Assembly (NCBI RefSeq): GCF_000499525.1
Contig: NZ_HG529227.1
Location: 17,825-81,824 of the forward strand
Direction: 5' to 3'
DNA from: Faecalimicrobium dakarense
GTDB taxonomy: Bacteria > Bacillota > Clostridia > Peptostreptococcales > Peptostreptococcaceae
DNA: 64,000 nt
Positions 7,250 to 17,497 of this stretch are shown one piece after another. Numbering within the stretch: position 1 is the first letter of the stretch; the number at the start of each line of letters is the position of its first letter. A program made the translations under genes and the position numbers. Under the pieces are notes generated by a model that worked only from the letters and a program-made list of their open reading frames with translations, did no database searches and had not been told where the DNA came from.

Positions 7250-8561
7250 ATGAATTTATATAATGATATATTAAAAAGGGATGAAAAAATATCAGTAGTT
7301 GGTCTAGGTTATGTTGGTATACCACTAGCTGTAGAATTTGCAAAGCATGTTAATGTAATCGGGTTTGATATAAATGAAGAAAAGGTTAATTCATATATAA
7401 ATGGTGTCGATGTAACAAAAGAAGTTGGGGACTGTGAATTAAAAAATACAACTGTTGAATTTACAAATGATGAGTCTAAATTAAAGGAAGCTAAGTTTCA
7501 TATAGTGGCTGTTCCAACTCCTATAAATAGTGACAAGACTCCGGATTTAAAGCCAGTTATAGGTGCGACTGAAACTGTTGCTAGAAATCTTACAAAGGGT
7601 TCAGTAATAGTATACGAATCAACAGTATATCCAGGGACAACTGAAGATATATGTATACCAATACTTGAAAAAATTTCAGGTTTAAAATATGGACAAGATT
7701 TTAAAATTGGATATTCTCCAGAGAGAATAAATCCAGGGGATAAGGTAAATAGATTAACTACAATAGTGAAGATAGTTTCAGGATGTGATGATGAAACTTT
7801 AGATATAGTAGCAAAAGTTTATGAAATAATTATAGAAGCTGGTGTTTATAGAGCAGAAAGTATAAAGGTTGCTGAGGCTGCTAAGGTTATAGAAAACTCT
7901 CAAAGGGATATAAATATAGCTTTTATGAATGAATTAGCAATGGTATTTAACAAGATGGATTATTGATACTAAGGCAGTTCTTAAAGCAGCTGGAACTAAG
8001 TGGAACTTCTTAAACTTTACTCCAGGTTTAGTTGGGGGACACTGTATAGGAGTTGATCCATATTACTTTATATATAAAGCAGAAGAATTAGGATACCATT
8101 CTCAAATAATATTAGCAGGTAGAAAAATAAATGATGGTATGGCTAAGTATGTAGCTGAAAATACTATCAAAAGCCTTATAAAAGCTGAAAAGCAAATAAA
8201 AGGTGCAAAGGTAGCACTAATGGGATTAACTTTCAAAGAAAACTGCCCAGACACTAGAAATACAAAGGTTATAGATATAATAGAAGAATTAAAAGAGTAC
8301 GGAATAGAAGTTTTAATATATGATCCTGTAGCTGATGAAAAAGAAGCTTTTGAACATTATGGAATAAAACTTAACTCTAAAGAAGATTTAAAAGATGTAG
8401 ATGCAGTAGTTACTGCTGTTGCTCATAATGAACTTAAAAATATTACTTTAGATGATATAGAGTCTATGTTTACTGAGGGAAGTAAAGTATTAATAGATAT
8501 AAAGGGAATGTATGATAAAAAAGAAGCTCAAAATAGAGGATTAATATACTGGAGATTATAG
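7250..8561 (+). pseudogene. Nucleotide-sugar dehydrogenase (TviB/WbpA type), frameshifted
   Basis: The N-terminal half has the NAD fold ([16 protein letters not shown]), [10 protein letters not shown] and [10 protein letters not shown]. The frame then breaks at about 7961-7965, where GATTATT carries one base too many and creates a stop at 7964-7966. Reading on after dropping one T gives [15 protein letters not shown], the active-site GGHCIGVDPYYF and the C-terminal domain from 8139. The whole is about 436 residues, normal for UDP-GlcNAc/UDP-GalNAc C6 dehydrogenases that make UDP-HexNAc uronates by double oxidation. It heads a glycan operon. If the indel is real, the enzyme is lost because the catalytic Cys lies beyond the break. 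Confidence 0.82.
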
Positions 8562-8572
8562 TGAGGTAAGAT

Positions 8573-9697
8573 ATGAAAGTATTACATGTATGTTCCTATT
8601 ATATAACTTCAAAGTTATATAGAAATTTAGTAGAGAACTTAGAAGAATTAGGTATTAATCAAGATGTTTATATACCAGTCAATTCTGATGATTTAATTAA
8701 TAAATTTAGTGGAACTGATAATGAAAAAACAAAATATATTTACTCTAAATGTTTTAATAAAATTGATAGAGTAAGTTTTAGATTGAAAAATAAGAAAATA
8801 TATAATGATATAAAAAATAAAATAGATTTAGATAGTATAGATATATCACATGCACATTCTTTATTTGTAAATGGATATGTTTCATATAAACTAAAGAAGG
8901 AAAAAAATATAGATTATATAGTTGCAGTAAGAAATACTGATGTTAATACGTTTTTCAAGAAGATGCCACATTTAAGAAAAATAGGTGTAAAGATTCTTGA
9001 AAATGCTAAGCAAATAATATTTATTTCATCAAGATATAAAGAACATGTAATTGATAATTATATTCCAGATGAACTAAAAAAATCTATAGAAGAAAAATCA
9101 GTAGTAATTCCAAATGGTATAGATAAGTTTTGGTTTGATAATCTTAATATGAAATCTAAAGCTATAGATAAAAATAACTTAAAGTTAATATACGTAGGAA
9201 AGTTAGATAAAAACAAAAACTTAGATACGTCTATGAAAGTTGTTAAAAAATTAAATGAACTAGGGTATAAATCTACTTTAGATATAGTAGGAAATGGGGC
9301 GGAGTTAGAAAGAATAAAAGAAGTATCAAATAACGAATACAAAGACATGATTAAACTACATGGGTTTATGAATAAAGAAGAAATAATAGGTTTATATAGA
9401 AATAGTGATATATTTATAATGCCTTCAAAGTATGAAACTTTTGGTCTTGTTTATATAGAAGCTATAAGTCAAGGGTTACCTGTTATATATACAAGAAATC
9501 AAGGGTTTGATGGATATTTCAAAGAGGGTGAAGTAGGTTTTAGCGTTAAGTATGATGATGTAGATGAGATAGTTGAAAAGATTAAAGATATAACAAATTC
9601 TAAAATCAACTTAGAGAACCTAGAAGGTGAACTAAGAAAATCATTTGTATGGGAAAATATTGCTAAAACGTACTATGAAATATATTCGGGAAGGTAA
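8573..9697 (+). CDS. GT4-family glycosyltransferase
   Basis: A 374-residue GT-B enzyme. The N-terminal half opens with KVLHVCSYYITSKLYR; the C-terminal half has KLIYVGKLDKNKNL and IVGNGAELERIK. The family E-x7-E signature appears as SKYETFGLVYIEAISQG, the donor-nucleotide site. It is cytoplasmic and probably builds a wall glycan on a lipid carrier. It starts 11 bp after the dehydrogenase and its end touches the next GT gene. The sugar specificity is not visible. Confidence 0.85.
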   Translation: MKVLHVCSYYITSKLYRNLVENLEELGINQDVYIPVNSDDLINKFSGTDNEKTKYIYSKCFNKIDRVSFRLKNKKIYNDIKNKIDLDSIDISHAHSLFVNGYVSYKLKKEKNIDYIVAVRNTDVNTFFKKMPHLRKIGVKILENAKQIIFISSRYKEHVIDNYIPDELKKSIEEKSVVIPNGIDKFWFDNLNMKSKAIDKNNLKLIYVGKLDKNKNLDTSMKVVKKLNELGYKSTLDIVGNGAELERIKEVSNNEYKDMIKLHGFMNKEEIIGLYRNSDIFIMPSKYETFGLVYIEAISQGLPVIYTRNQGFDGYFKEGEVGFSVKYDDVDEIVEKIKDITNSKINLENLEGELRKSFVWENIAKTYYEIYSGR

Positions 9698-9701
9698 GTT
9701 T

Positions 9702-10907
9702 ATGAAGATTTTATATTTAGTAAATATGAATGAGAATAATAGAAAAGGATTATTTACTGCAACTCATGAGAAATTAAAGGAAATTGTAAAGGATGAAGAA
9801 GTAAGAGATTACGGAATTTACTGCATACAATTTGTAGATGCAGGACTTATGAAGTTACTAAAAAAACTTAAAAATAAGGAAGTAAGAACTAAAGGAGCCG
9901 ATGAATTTATTCATGAAGGTTTAATATATAAAAAGATTTATATAAAAGTAGGGCTAATAAATAAATTTATAGAAAAGATTAATTTAGATAAGTTTAACTA
10001 TTTACCAATGCTTAAAAAACATAAAAATGATATAAAAAAGTATGACTTAATAAGTGCTCACTGGGGTTATCCTCATGGAAGAATAGCTTATTTTATAAAT
10101 AAGTTATTTAATAAGCCATATATAGTAACTTACCATGGTAGTGATGTACATACTATGCCAGTTAAAAATCCTCATATAAAAAATCAAGTATTAGAGGTAA
10201 TGAATAACGCTTATAAAAATATATTTGTAAGTAATAAATTATACTTAGATGCTAAAAAACTTGGATATAAAAAAGAAAACTATATTATAACTAAAAATGG
10301 AGTAAATATAGATAAATTCTATCCAATAGATATAAAAGAAAAAGATAGTATTAAAGAAAAACTAAACTTAAAGAACACTGTAATAGGCTTTGTTGGGAAT
10401 TTAAACAAAGTAAAAAGAGCAGATAAGTTAATAGAAATATTTGAAAATATAAGAAATAATAAACCGAATTTAGATATAAGCTTTTTAGTAGTAGGAGATG
10501 GTGAACTAAAATCATCTATGATAAATAAATCTAAAGAAAAAAATCTAGATGTAGTTTTCACTGGAAATGCTAATGTAGATGAAGTAAAAAATTATATGAA
10601 TGTAATGGATATAATGGTGCTTCCAAGTAGAAATGAAGGATTTGGATTAGTTATAGTAGAGGCAAATGCTTGTGGTACTAGAGTTGTAGCTAGTAATGTA
10701 GGAGGAATTTGTGAAGCTATAGAAAGTAAAGAGTTTCTTGTAGATGATGGAGATAACTTTGAAACAAGATTTGCAGACAAAGTATGTAATGTATTAGATA
10801 AGGAATATATTAAAAGTAATTTAGTAGAATCTGTTGTAGATAATTTCTCATGGGAAAATATTGCAAAAGATGAAACAAGCATATATAAAGGAGGCCTACA
10901 TGAGTAA
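9702..10907 (+). CDS. GT4-family glycosyltransferase
   Basis: The ATG at 9702 (GGAAGG site) is chosen over an upstream in-frame start that would overlap the previous gene; this gives 401 residues. Features are YHGSDVHTMP in the N-terminal domain, VIGFVGNLNKVKRAD and FLVVGDGEL at the domain border, and the donor site PSRNEGFGLVIVEANACG. It belongs to the GT4 retaining transferases. The stop overlaps the start of the flippase gene by 8 bp, showing translational coupling in one operon. Confidence 0.85.
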   Translation: MKILYLVNMNENNRKGLFTATHEKLKEIVKDEEVRDYGIYCIQFVDAGLMKLLKKLKNKEVRTKGADEFIHEGLIYKKIYIKVGLINKFIEKINLDKFNYLPMLKKHKNDIKKYDLISAHWGYPHGRIAYFINKLFNKPYIVTYHGSDVHTMPVKNPHIKNQVLEVMNNAYKNIFVSNKLYLDAKKLGYKKENYIITKNGVNIDKFYPIDIKEKDSIKEKLNLKNTVIGFVGNLNKVKRADKLIEIFENIRNNKPNLDISFLVVGDGELKSSMINKSKEKNLDVVFTGNANVDEVKNYMNVMDIMVLPSRNEGFGLVIVEANACGTRVVASNVGGICEAIESKEFLVDDGDNFETRFADKVCNVLDKEYIKSNLVESVVDNFSWENIAKDETSIYKGGLHE

Positions 10908-12438
10908 AGTAGCTAAAGCAACAATAGGTCTTATGATAGTTACTATGCTATCTAAATGCTTAGGTTTTGGTAGAGAGTTAGTTTTAGGTGCTGCTTATGG
11001 AGCGACTTCTTATAGTGATGTTTATATAACTGCTATGAATATACCTATAACTTTATTTTCAGTAATAGGGACAGGACTTGCAACAACTTTCATACCACTA
11101 TACTATGAAAATAGAACATTAGGTGGAGAAGAAAAAGGTATAAAGTTTATTAATAACACATTAAATATAGTTCTAGTATTAGGAAGTTTAATGGCAATAC
11201 TAGGTATGATTTTTACGGAACCATTAGTTAAGTTATTTGCAATTGGATTTGAAGCAGAACAATTTAAAATGGCAGTACAATTTACTAGAATAATGATGTT
11301 TGGAGGACTATTCTTAGCTGTAACAAAGATTATGTCTTCTTATCTTCAAACAAAAGAAAACTTTATAATACCAGGTCTTGTAGGTGTACCTTATAATATA
11401 ATAATAATTACATCTATAATATTAAGTGTAAAAACTAATATATACGTATTAGCAATAGGTACGCTACTTGCTATGGGTAGTCAATTTTTATTTCAAGTAC
11501 CTTTTGCAGCTAAAAAAGGATATAAATATAAACCAATACTTAATCTAAAAGATGAGTATGTTAAAAAGATGATATGGTTAGTAGGTCCAGTATTTATTGG
11601 AGTATTTGTTAACCAAATGAATGCAGTAGTAGATAGAACTTTAGCGTCAACTTTAGCAGAAGGTAGTATATCTGCCCTTAACTATGCTAATAGATTAAAT
11701 GGCTTTGTTATGGGATTATTTATAGCAACTTTAGGGGCTGTTATATATCCTATGCTTTCTAAATTATCATCTGAAAAGAATGATGAAAAGTTCACAGAGT
11801 CGGTAGTAAGTAGTGTAAATAGTGTTGTATTATTAGTAGTTCCAATTTCTGTAGGTGCTATGGTACTATCAACACCTATTGTTAAGCTTTTATTTGAAAG
11901 AGGTGCCTTTGATGAAAGAGCAACAGCTATGACTTCAATAGCACTTGTATTTTATTCTATAGGTATGGTTGCATTTGGTCTTAGGGATATATTAGGGAAG
12001 GTGTTTTATTCACTTCAAGATACTAAAACCCCTATGATAAATGGAGCAATTGCAATGTCTATGAATATAGTACTTAACTTGATGCTAGTGAAATTTATGG
12101 GGCACGCTGGACTTGCTTTTGCAACAAGTATATCTGCACTTATATGTACATTCTTATTATTTAATAGCTTAAAAAAGAGAATAGGATATTTTGGACAAGA
12201 CAAAATAATTAAGTCTACTATTAAGTCACTCATTGCATCAATTATTATGGGGATAGCAGCCTTAATAACTAATAAATTACTAAGTAGTTTATTAGGAGTA
12301 GGTTTCATGTCAAACGTAATAAGCCTATTTGGAGCAATAATTGCTGGGGTAGTAGTCTATGGATTGCTAGTTGTAATATTAAAGGTTGAAGAAGTGAAAA
12401 TAATAACCGATTTAATAAGAAAAAGGTTAAAAAGATAG
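10900..12438 (+). CDS. MurJ/MviN-family lipid-linked glycan flippase, copy 1
   Basis: Starts at the ATG at 10900 with GGAGG upstream (512 residues). There are fourteen or so membrane helices with family motifs: ATMLSK-like VTMLSKCLGFGRE at the N-terminus, NQMNAVVDRTLAST, YANRLNGFVMGLF and FYSLQDTKTPMING. MurJ-family MOP exporters flip undecaprenyl-linked sugars outwards. Its operon encodes two GTs and a sugar dehydrogenase, so it probably serves a wall polysaccharide rather than (or in addition to) lipid II. A close paralogue is at 26077. Confidence 0.88.
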   Translation: MSKVAKATIGLMIVTMLSKCLGFGRELVLGAAYGATSYSDVYITAMNIPITLFSVIGTGLATTFIPLYYENRTLGGEEKGIKFINNTLNIVLVLGSLMAILGMIFTEPLVKLFAIGFEAEQFKMAVQFTRIMMFGGLFLAVTKIMSSYLQTKENFIIPGLVGVPYNIIIITSIILSVKTNIYVLAIGTLLAMGSQFLFQVPFAAKKGYKYKPILNLKDEYVKKMIWLVGPVFIGVFVNQMNAVVDRTLASTLAEGSISALNYANRLNGFVMGLFIATLGAVIYPMLSKLSSEKNDEKFTESVVSSVNSVVLLVVPISVGAMVLSTPIVKLLFERGAFDERATAMTSIALVFYSIGMVAFGLRDILGKVFYSLQDTKTPMINGAIAMSMNIVLNLMLVKFMGHAGLAFATSISALICTFLLFNSLKKRIGYFGQDKIIKSTIKSLIASIIMGIAALITNKLLSSLLGVGFMSNVISLFGAIIAGVVVYGLLVVILKVEEVKIITDLIRKRLKR

Positions 12439-12445
12439 AAAATTA

Positions 12446-12483
12446 AAAAGCATCATTCGTACAAGTACGAATGATGCTTTTTG
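12446..12483 (+). terminator. Intrinsic terminator of the first glycan operon
   Basis: A perfect 17-bp stem (12446-12462 with 12465-12481) has a 2-nt spacer at its tip and a T-run built into the right arm. Confidence 0.9.
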
Positions 12484-12525
12484 TGTGAGAAATACTTAAA
12501 AAAGAGATGTTTTCTATTTTAAGTA
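12484..12525 (+). other. Conserved structured element upstream of secA2 (copy 1)
   Basis: It starts TGTGAGAAATAC. Bases 12493-12501 and 12517-12525 form a perfect 9-bp stem whose loop region carries AAGAGATGTT. The same conserved blocks, with a different but still pairing stem, occur at 15033-15076. It may be a structured leader or a protein-binding site. The region is followed by a TATAAT box at 12601-12606 and AGGAGGAG ahead of secA2. Confidence 0.4.
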
Positions 12526-12639
12526 CTTTTAATTGTACCCTATATTGCAAAAAATGTCTACTAAAAATCGAAAATGAAACAATTATTAGTACAATTAATG
12601 TATAATATAATTTGTAGTATATTTAAGGAGGAGTAAGAT

Positions 12640-14982
12640 ATGTCAGTTTTAGACAAAATAATGAACAAAGCAGATGAAGCCGAGATAAGGGTATTAAATA
12701 AAATAGTAGATGCTATTGACGACAACGAAGCTAAAATTCAAGATCTTAGTGATGATGAATTAAAAAATATGACAAATATATTTAAAGATAGATTAAATAA
12801 AGGGGAAACTTTAGATGATATTTTAGTTGAAGCTTTTGCAGTAGTAAGAGAAGCATGTAAAAGGGTACTAGGTATGAGACAATACAGAGTACAGCTTATA
12901 GGTGGAATCGTATTACATCAAGGAAAAATAGCTGAGATGAGAACTGGTGAAGGTAAAACACTAGTGGCAGTAGCTCCTGTTTATTTAAATGCTTTATCAG
13001 AAAAAGGGGTACACGTTGTAACAGTAAATGATTACTTAGCAAAACGTGATAAAGAAATAATGCAACCAGTATATGAATTCTTAGGTATGTCTGTAGGAGT
13101 TATAATACATGGTCAAGATCCAATTGAGAGAAAAGCACAATATGATTCAGACATAATATATGGAACTAATAATGAATATGGATTTGATTATCTAAGAGAT
13201 AATATGGTAACTAGAAATGAAGATAAAGTTCAAAGAGAACTAAACTTTGCAATAGTAGATGAGGTTGACTCTATACTTATAGATGAAGCTAGAACACCTC
13301 TTATAATATCTGGTACTGGAGAAGAAAGTACTAAATTATATGATATAGCAAATGCTTTTGTTGAAAGTTTAGCCCCTGATGACTATGAAATAGAAGAAAA
13401 AGATAATACAATAGCCCTTACGGAAAGTGGACTTAAAAAATCTGAAAGTTTCTTTGGCATTGATAATATAACTAATATAGAAAACATAGAAATATATCAT
13501 CATATAAACCAAGCTTTAAGAGCTAATAAATTAATGGAAAAAGATGTAGACTATGTAGTAAAAAATAATGAAATAATGATAGTAGATGAATTTACAGGAA
13601 GAATAATGGATGGAAGAAGATACTCAGATGGTCTTCACCAGGCAATAGAGGCCAAAGAAAGAGTTGAGATTAAAAGAGAATCAAAAACTTTAGCTACTGT
13701 AACTTTCCAAAACTTCTTTAGAATGTATAAGAAATTATCAGGAATGACTGGTACTGCTAAAACTGAAGAAGCAGAGTTTCAATCTACTTATAATATAAAT
13801 GTTGTTACAATACCAACTAATAAGCCAATATTAAGAGCAGATTTAAATGACTTAGTATTTAGAACTGAAGAAGAAAAGTATGAAGCTGTTGTAAATGAAA
13901 TAGCAAAAATACATGCTACTAAACAACCTGTACTTGTTGGAACAGTTTCTATTGATAAATCTGAATACTTATCAGGATTATTAAGTAAAAAGGGTATAAA
14001 GCATGAAGTATTAAATGCTAAAAATCACTCAAGCGAAGCTGATATAGTTAAAAAAGCTGGTAAATTAGGAGCTGTGACAATAGCTACTAATATGGCTGGT
14101 CGTGGTACTGATATATCTTTAGGTGATGGAGACCTTGTTGAAGAAGATGAGGTAAAAGAACTTGGTGGATTATATGTAATAGGTACTGAAAGACATGAAA
14201 CAAGAAGAATAGATAATCAGCTAAGAGGACGTTCTGGTCGTCAAGGTGACCCTGGAACATCTAGATTCTTTGTAAGCTTAGAAGATGAAGTTATAAAACT
14301 TTATGGTGGAAATAGTATAGAAAAAATCGCAAATAGAATAAAAGCTGAAAAGGGACAACCATTAGAAAGCAAAAATCTACTAAAAGCTGTTGAAAGAGCA
14401 CAAAGAGGAATCGAAGGGCGTAACTTTGAAATAAGAAAGAACGTAATAAAATACGATGATACAATAAATGAACAAAGAAAAGTTATCTATGCAGAAAGAA
14501 ATAAGGTATTAGATGATGTAAGTGTTGAAAATGAAATACAAAATATGGTTAGAAGAGTTATAGAAGAAACTGCAAATAAATACTTAGTTAAGCAAAAGGA
14601 TTACTATGGATATTTAAAAAGTTTATATAGTACTTTTATGCCAGAGAATACTTTATTGATACCAGATATGGATAAAAAGAGTGTAGAAGAAATTATAGAA
14701 TACACTTATGATTTATCTAAGAGAGTATATGATTTCAAAAAAATCGTAGTAGGTATGGATGAGCTTAAAGCATTAGAGAAAAAGGTATTATTAGAAGTAG
14801 TAGATACACATTGGATAGATCATATAGATGCAATGGATCAATTAAGACAATGCATAGGCCTTTCTGCTATAGGTCAAAAAGATCCAGTTAAAGAATATAC
14901 TATTCAAGGATATGATATGTTTGAAGAATTAAATGATACTATAAGAAAAGAAACAGTTAAGTATCTATATAAATTTAGCTAA
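12640..14982 (+). CDS. secA2: SecA2 accessory preprotein translocase ATPase
   Basis: A 780-residue protein, shorter than housekeeping SecA, with no C-terminal zinc-binding SecB site; C. difficile SecA2 is about the same size. Walker A is MRTGEGKTLVA at about residues 100-110. Other motifs are YGTNNEYGFDYLRDN, VDEVDSILIDEART, GMTGTAKTEEAEF and the helicase-like MAGRGTDISLGDG and RGRSGRQGDPG. It drives ATP-dependent export of surface proteins through SecYEG. Two CWB2 metalloproteases lie directly downstream, and in C. difficile SecA2 is needed for S-layer and CWB2 protein export. It forms its own transcription unit, with a terminator at each end. Confidence 0.93.
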   Translation: MSVLDKIMNKADEAEIRVLNKIVDAIDDNEAKIQDLSDDELKNMTNIFKDRLNKGETLDDILVEAFAVVREACKRVLGMRQYRVQLIGGIVLHQGKIAEMRTGEGKTLVAVAPVYLNALSEKGVHVVTVNDYLAKRDKEIMQPVYEFLGMSVGVIIHGQDPIERKAQYDSDIIYGTNNEYGFDYLRDNMVTRNEDKVQRELNFAIVDEVDSILIDEARTPLIISGTGEESTKLYDIANAFVESLAPDDYEIEEKDNTIALTESGLKKSESFFGIDNITNIENIEIYHHINQALRANKLMEKDVDYVVKNNEIMIVDEFTGRIMDGRRYSDGLHQAIEAKERVEIKRESKTLATVTFQNFFRMYKKLSGMTGTAKTEEAEFQSTYNINVVTIPTNKPILRADLNDLVFRTEEEKYEAVVNEIAKIHATKQPVLVGTVSIDKSEYLSGLLSKKGIKHEVLNAKNHSSEADIVKKAGKLGAVTIATNMAGRGTDISLGDGDLVEEDEVKELGGLYVIGTERHETRRIDNQLRGRSGRQGDPGTSRFFVSLEDEVIKLYGGNSIEKIANRIKAEKGQPLESKNLLKAVERAQRGIEGRNFEIRKNVIKYDDTINEQRKVIYAERNKVLDDVSVENEIQNMVRRVIEETANKYLVKQKDYYGYLKSLYSTFMPENTLLIPDMDKKSVEEIIEYTYDLSKRVYDFKKIVVGMDELKALEKKVLLEVVDTHWIDHIDAMDQLRQCIGLSAIGQKDPVKEYTIQGYDMFEELNDTIRKETVKYLYKFS

Positions 14983-15000
14983 AATGATTTTAAGAAAGCA

Positions 15001-15030
15001 AAAGGCCTTGGACAAAGTCCAAGGCCTTTT
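15001..15030 (+). terminator. Intrinsic terminator of secA2
   Basis: A 13-bp perfect stem (15001-15013 with 15017-15029), AAA loop and T-rich end, located 18 bp after the secA2 stop. Confidence 0.9.
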
Positions 15031-15032
15031 AA

Positions 15033-15076
15033 TGTGAGAAATACGGAATAAGAGATGTTAGAAATTTCTTAATTCC
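15033..15076 (+). other. Conserved structured element upstream of the first metalloprotease (copy 2)
   Basis: It begins with the same TGTGAGAAATAC as the copy at 12484 and keeps AAGAGATGTT. The flanking stem is GGAAT-AAGA/TCTT-A-ATTCC, unlike copy 1. The remaining 200 bp up to the gene at 15281 are A+T-rich, with a possible -10 (TATACT) near 15087 and no other recognised element. Confidence 0.4.
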
Positions 15077-15280
15077 TTAATTTGATTATACTATAAGCAT
15101 ATGAAAAAGTCGAGCGATTGTAGAACACAAAAACAAAAAAAACTACAAATTTGTAACCATTACCAGACATGGAAATAACTAATAAAAATAAAAATATAAG
15201 CTAGTAAATATAAACATATGGCAGATTAAGTCGGATAATAATAGATAAAGAAAAATAAAGCCGAAATGAGGGGAATTGAC

Positions 15281-17497
15281 ATGAAAAAGACAGCTATGTC
15301 TATAATATTAGCACTATTTATAAGCTCATCTACCATATACGCAAGTGCAGCAAGTGGTAGATACATTATAATAAATAACGAATCAACAGATCCAAAAACT
15401 TATCAAAGTACTGGACCGATAAATGAAATTGAGCATGTAGGTGAAAGTAGAAAAAGCTTAGATGAAATACATCCTATAGATAAAGTTATACCATTTGATA
15501 ATACTAATGCACCTCTTGCTACTCCTAAAGAGGTATCACCGTATAATCTTAGAAGTATGTCTGCAGTTGAAGGTACAAAATCTTTTAATGTATCAAATTT
15601 AAAAACAGGTGCAGATTATAAAATTAATGCAAGCTTAAAGTACTCAGGAGATAAAGTTGATGTATGGGTACATGATGATAGCATTACTAAAGAGGAAGCA
15701 ACAAGCATAGGTGAAGAGTTTGAAAATAATATTTATAACACTATTAGAAATAACTTTGGACACGAAAGTGATGTAGATAAAAACTCAAAAATAAGTATAC
15801 TTTGTTATGACATAATAGATGACTTTGATACAACTAATGCATATACTCAAGGATATTTTAGTCCTAAGGATTTATATAATGTAAATAATTCTAATAACGG
15901 AGAAATGTTTTATATAGATACTTATCCATCTATGGGAACAGGAAGTACAAAAGATATTTCTGAGGTATATCCAGTTTTAGCCCATGAATTTCAACATATG
16001 GTTAATTACAATGAAAATGTATTAAAAGGAAATGGGAAAGATATGGATGTTTGGATGAACGAAGGTTTATCATTAGCAGCAGAGCAATTATATCTAAAAG
16101 AGCCAAGATTAAATAGAATATATTATTACAATAGAGCGAGAGCAATAGCAAATGGACACTCTTTATTATATTGGGATTATAATGGTGATACATTATCTAA
16201 CTATTCATTATCATACTTATTTATGGAATACTTGAGAATACAAACTAATCAAGGAAACTCTATATATAAAGAAATAACAGATAATACTCAAAATAATTAT
16301 AAAGCAATAGAATCTGTTATTCAAAAATACATTGACCCTAATATGACTTTTGGGAAATTTATGACAAACTTTAGAGTAGCTTTAGCGATCAATGAACCAA
16401 CTGGTAAATATGGATTTAAAGGTGAAGATGGATTTGATCAATTAATACCACGTACATATAGTGGAAGTGGAGCAAGCCTAAGAGGTGGAGGATCTATAGT
16501 ATTAGATGCTTCTGAAGGAAGAAGTGTAGAAACATCTAACTTCAGTGGTAGCGAATTAGTATATGTTGATACTGGAAATATGAAAGATATTCAACTTAAA
16601 AGACTAATAGGAGAAAACAGATATGATACAGCTGTAAAAATTAGTCAAGAAACATTTAAAGATAGAGCGAATTCAGTAGTTTTAGTGAATGGAAGTAGCT
16701 ATTCTGATGGTCTTTCATCAGGACCATTAGCATCAGCAACAAATTCTTCAACTTTATTAACTCGTGAAGATAGATTACCAAATGAAACAAAAAATGAATT
16801 ATTAAGACTAAAACCATCTAAAATTTATATAGTAGGTGGGAAAAATGCTATACAAGATAATGTAGTAAATGAAATATCTAATACTATAAATATATCTAAA
16901 GAAAATATAGTAAGAATAGCTGGAGATAACAGAGAAGATACTTCTCTACAAATAGCAAAATATATGAAAAATATAGGAAGTATAAATAGATTATATTTAG
17001 TAAATGGATACAAAGGTGAAGCCGATGCAATGAGTATAGTATCAAAAGCAAGTAAAGATAAACAACCTATAATAATAACTAATGGTAATAAATTAAAAGA
17101 TGAAAATCTAAAATGGGTAAAAAGTTCAGGAATCAAAGATATTTATACTATAGGTGGAGAACTAGTTATGTCACCAAGCTTTATAAGTAGTGTTGGAAAC
17201 GTAGTTGGCACAAATTTAGAAGCAAATAGAATATACGGAGTAAACAGACAAGAAACTAATGCTAAAGTATTTAAAAAGTTCTACAAAGATGTAGATACAG
17301 TAATAGTAACTAGATCAGATGAACTTATAGATGCATTATCAGTAGGAGTTTTAGCTGGAACTAAAGATGCGCCTATAGTTATAGGAACAAATAATCTTAC
17401 TCAGTCTCAAATTGAGGCTATTAAAGGAAGCGGCTATAGCAATGTAATAGAAGTAGGTGGAAAAATAAGCCCAAGAGTGATTTCATCTATAAGATAA
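15281..17497 (+). CDS. CWB2-anchored zinc metalloprotease (Cwp-type), copy 1
   Basis: Start at the ATG at 15281 (AGGGG site); 738 residues. A signal peptide of about 25 residues ends near ASAAS. The catalytic domain has HEFQH at residues 235-239 and a third ligand candidate Glu261 in WMNEGLSLA, like hyicolysin-type M30 zinc peptidases. From about residue 440 come three CWB2 repeats, opening with GENRYDTAVKI, GDNREDTSLQIA and GVNRQETNAKVF. The expected PILL-type motif reads STLL in repeat 1, PIII in repeat 2 and PIVI in repeat 3. It is probably exported by Sec/SecA2 and held on a wall polymer, where it would process surface proteins. The substrate is unknown. Confidence 0.85.
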   Translation: MKKTAMSIILALFISSSTIYASAASGRYIIINNESTDPKTYQSTGPINEIEHVGESRKSLDEIHPIDKVIPFDNTNAPLATPKEVSPYNLRSMSAVEGTKSFNVSNLKTGADYKINASLKYSGDKVDVWVHDDSITKEEATSIGEEFENNIYNTIRNNFGHESDVDKNSKISILCYDIIDDFDTTNAYTQGYFSPKDLYNVNNSNNGEMFYIDTYPSMGTGSTKDISEVYPVLAHEFQHMVNYNENVLKGNGKDMDVWMNEGLSLAAEQLYLKEPRLNRIYYYNRARAIANGHSLLYWDYNGDTLSNYSLSYLFMEYLRIQTNQGNSIYKEITDNTQNNYKAIESVIQKYIDPNMTFGKFMTNFRVALAINEPTGKYGFKGEDGFDQLIPRTYSGSGASLRGGGSIVLDASEGRSVETSNFSGSELVYVDTGNMKDIQLKRLIGENRYDTAVKISQETFKDRANSVVLVNGSSYSDGLSSGPLASATNSSTLLTREDRLPNETKNELLRLKPSKIYIVGGKNAIQDNVVNEISNTINISKENIVRIAGDNREDTSLQIAKYMKNIGSINRLYLVNGYKGEADAMSIVSKASKDKQPIIITNGNKLKDENLKWVKSSGIKDIYTIGGELVMSPSFISSVGNVVGTNLEANRIYGVNRQETNAKVFKKFYKDVDTVIVTRSDELIDALSVGVLAGTKDAPIVIGTNNLTQSQIEAIKGSGYSNVIEVGGKISPRVISSIR

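Noticed and set aside
9645..9701. Upstream extension of the second GT4 gene
   Set aside because: It would overlap the end of the preceding gene and has no ribosome-binding site, while the ATG at 9702 has GGAAGG in front.
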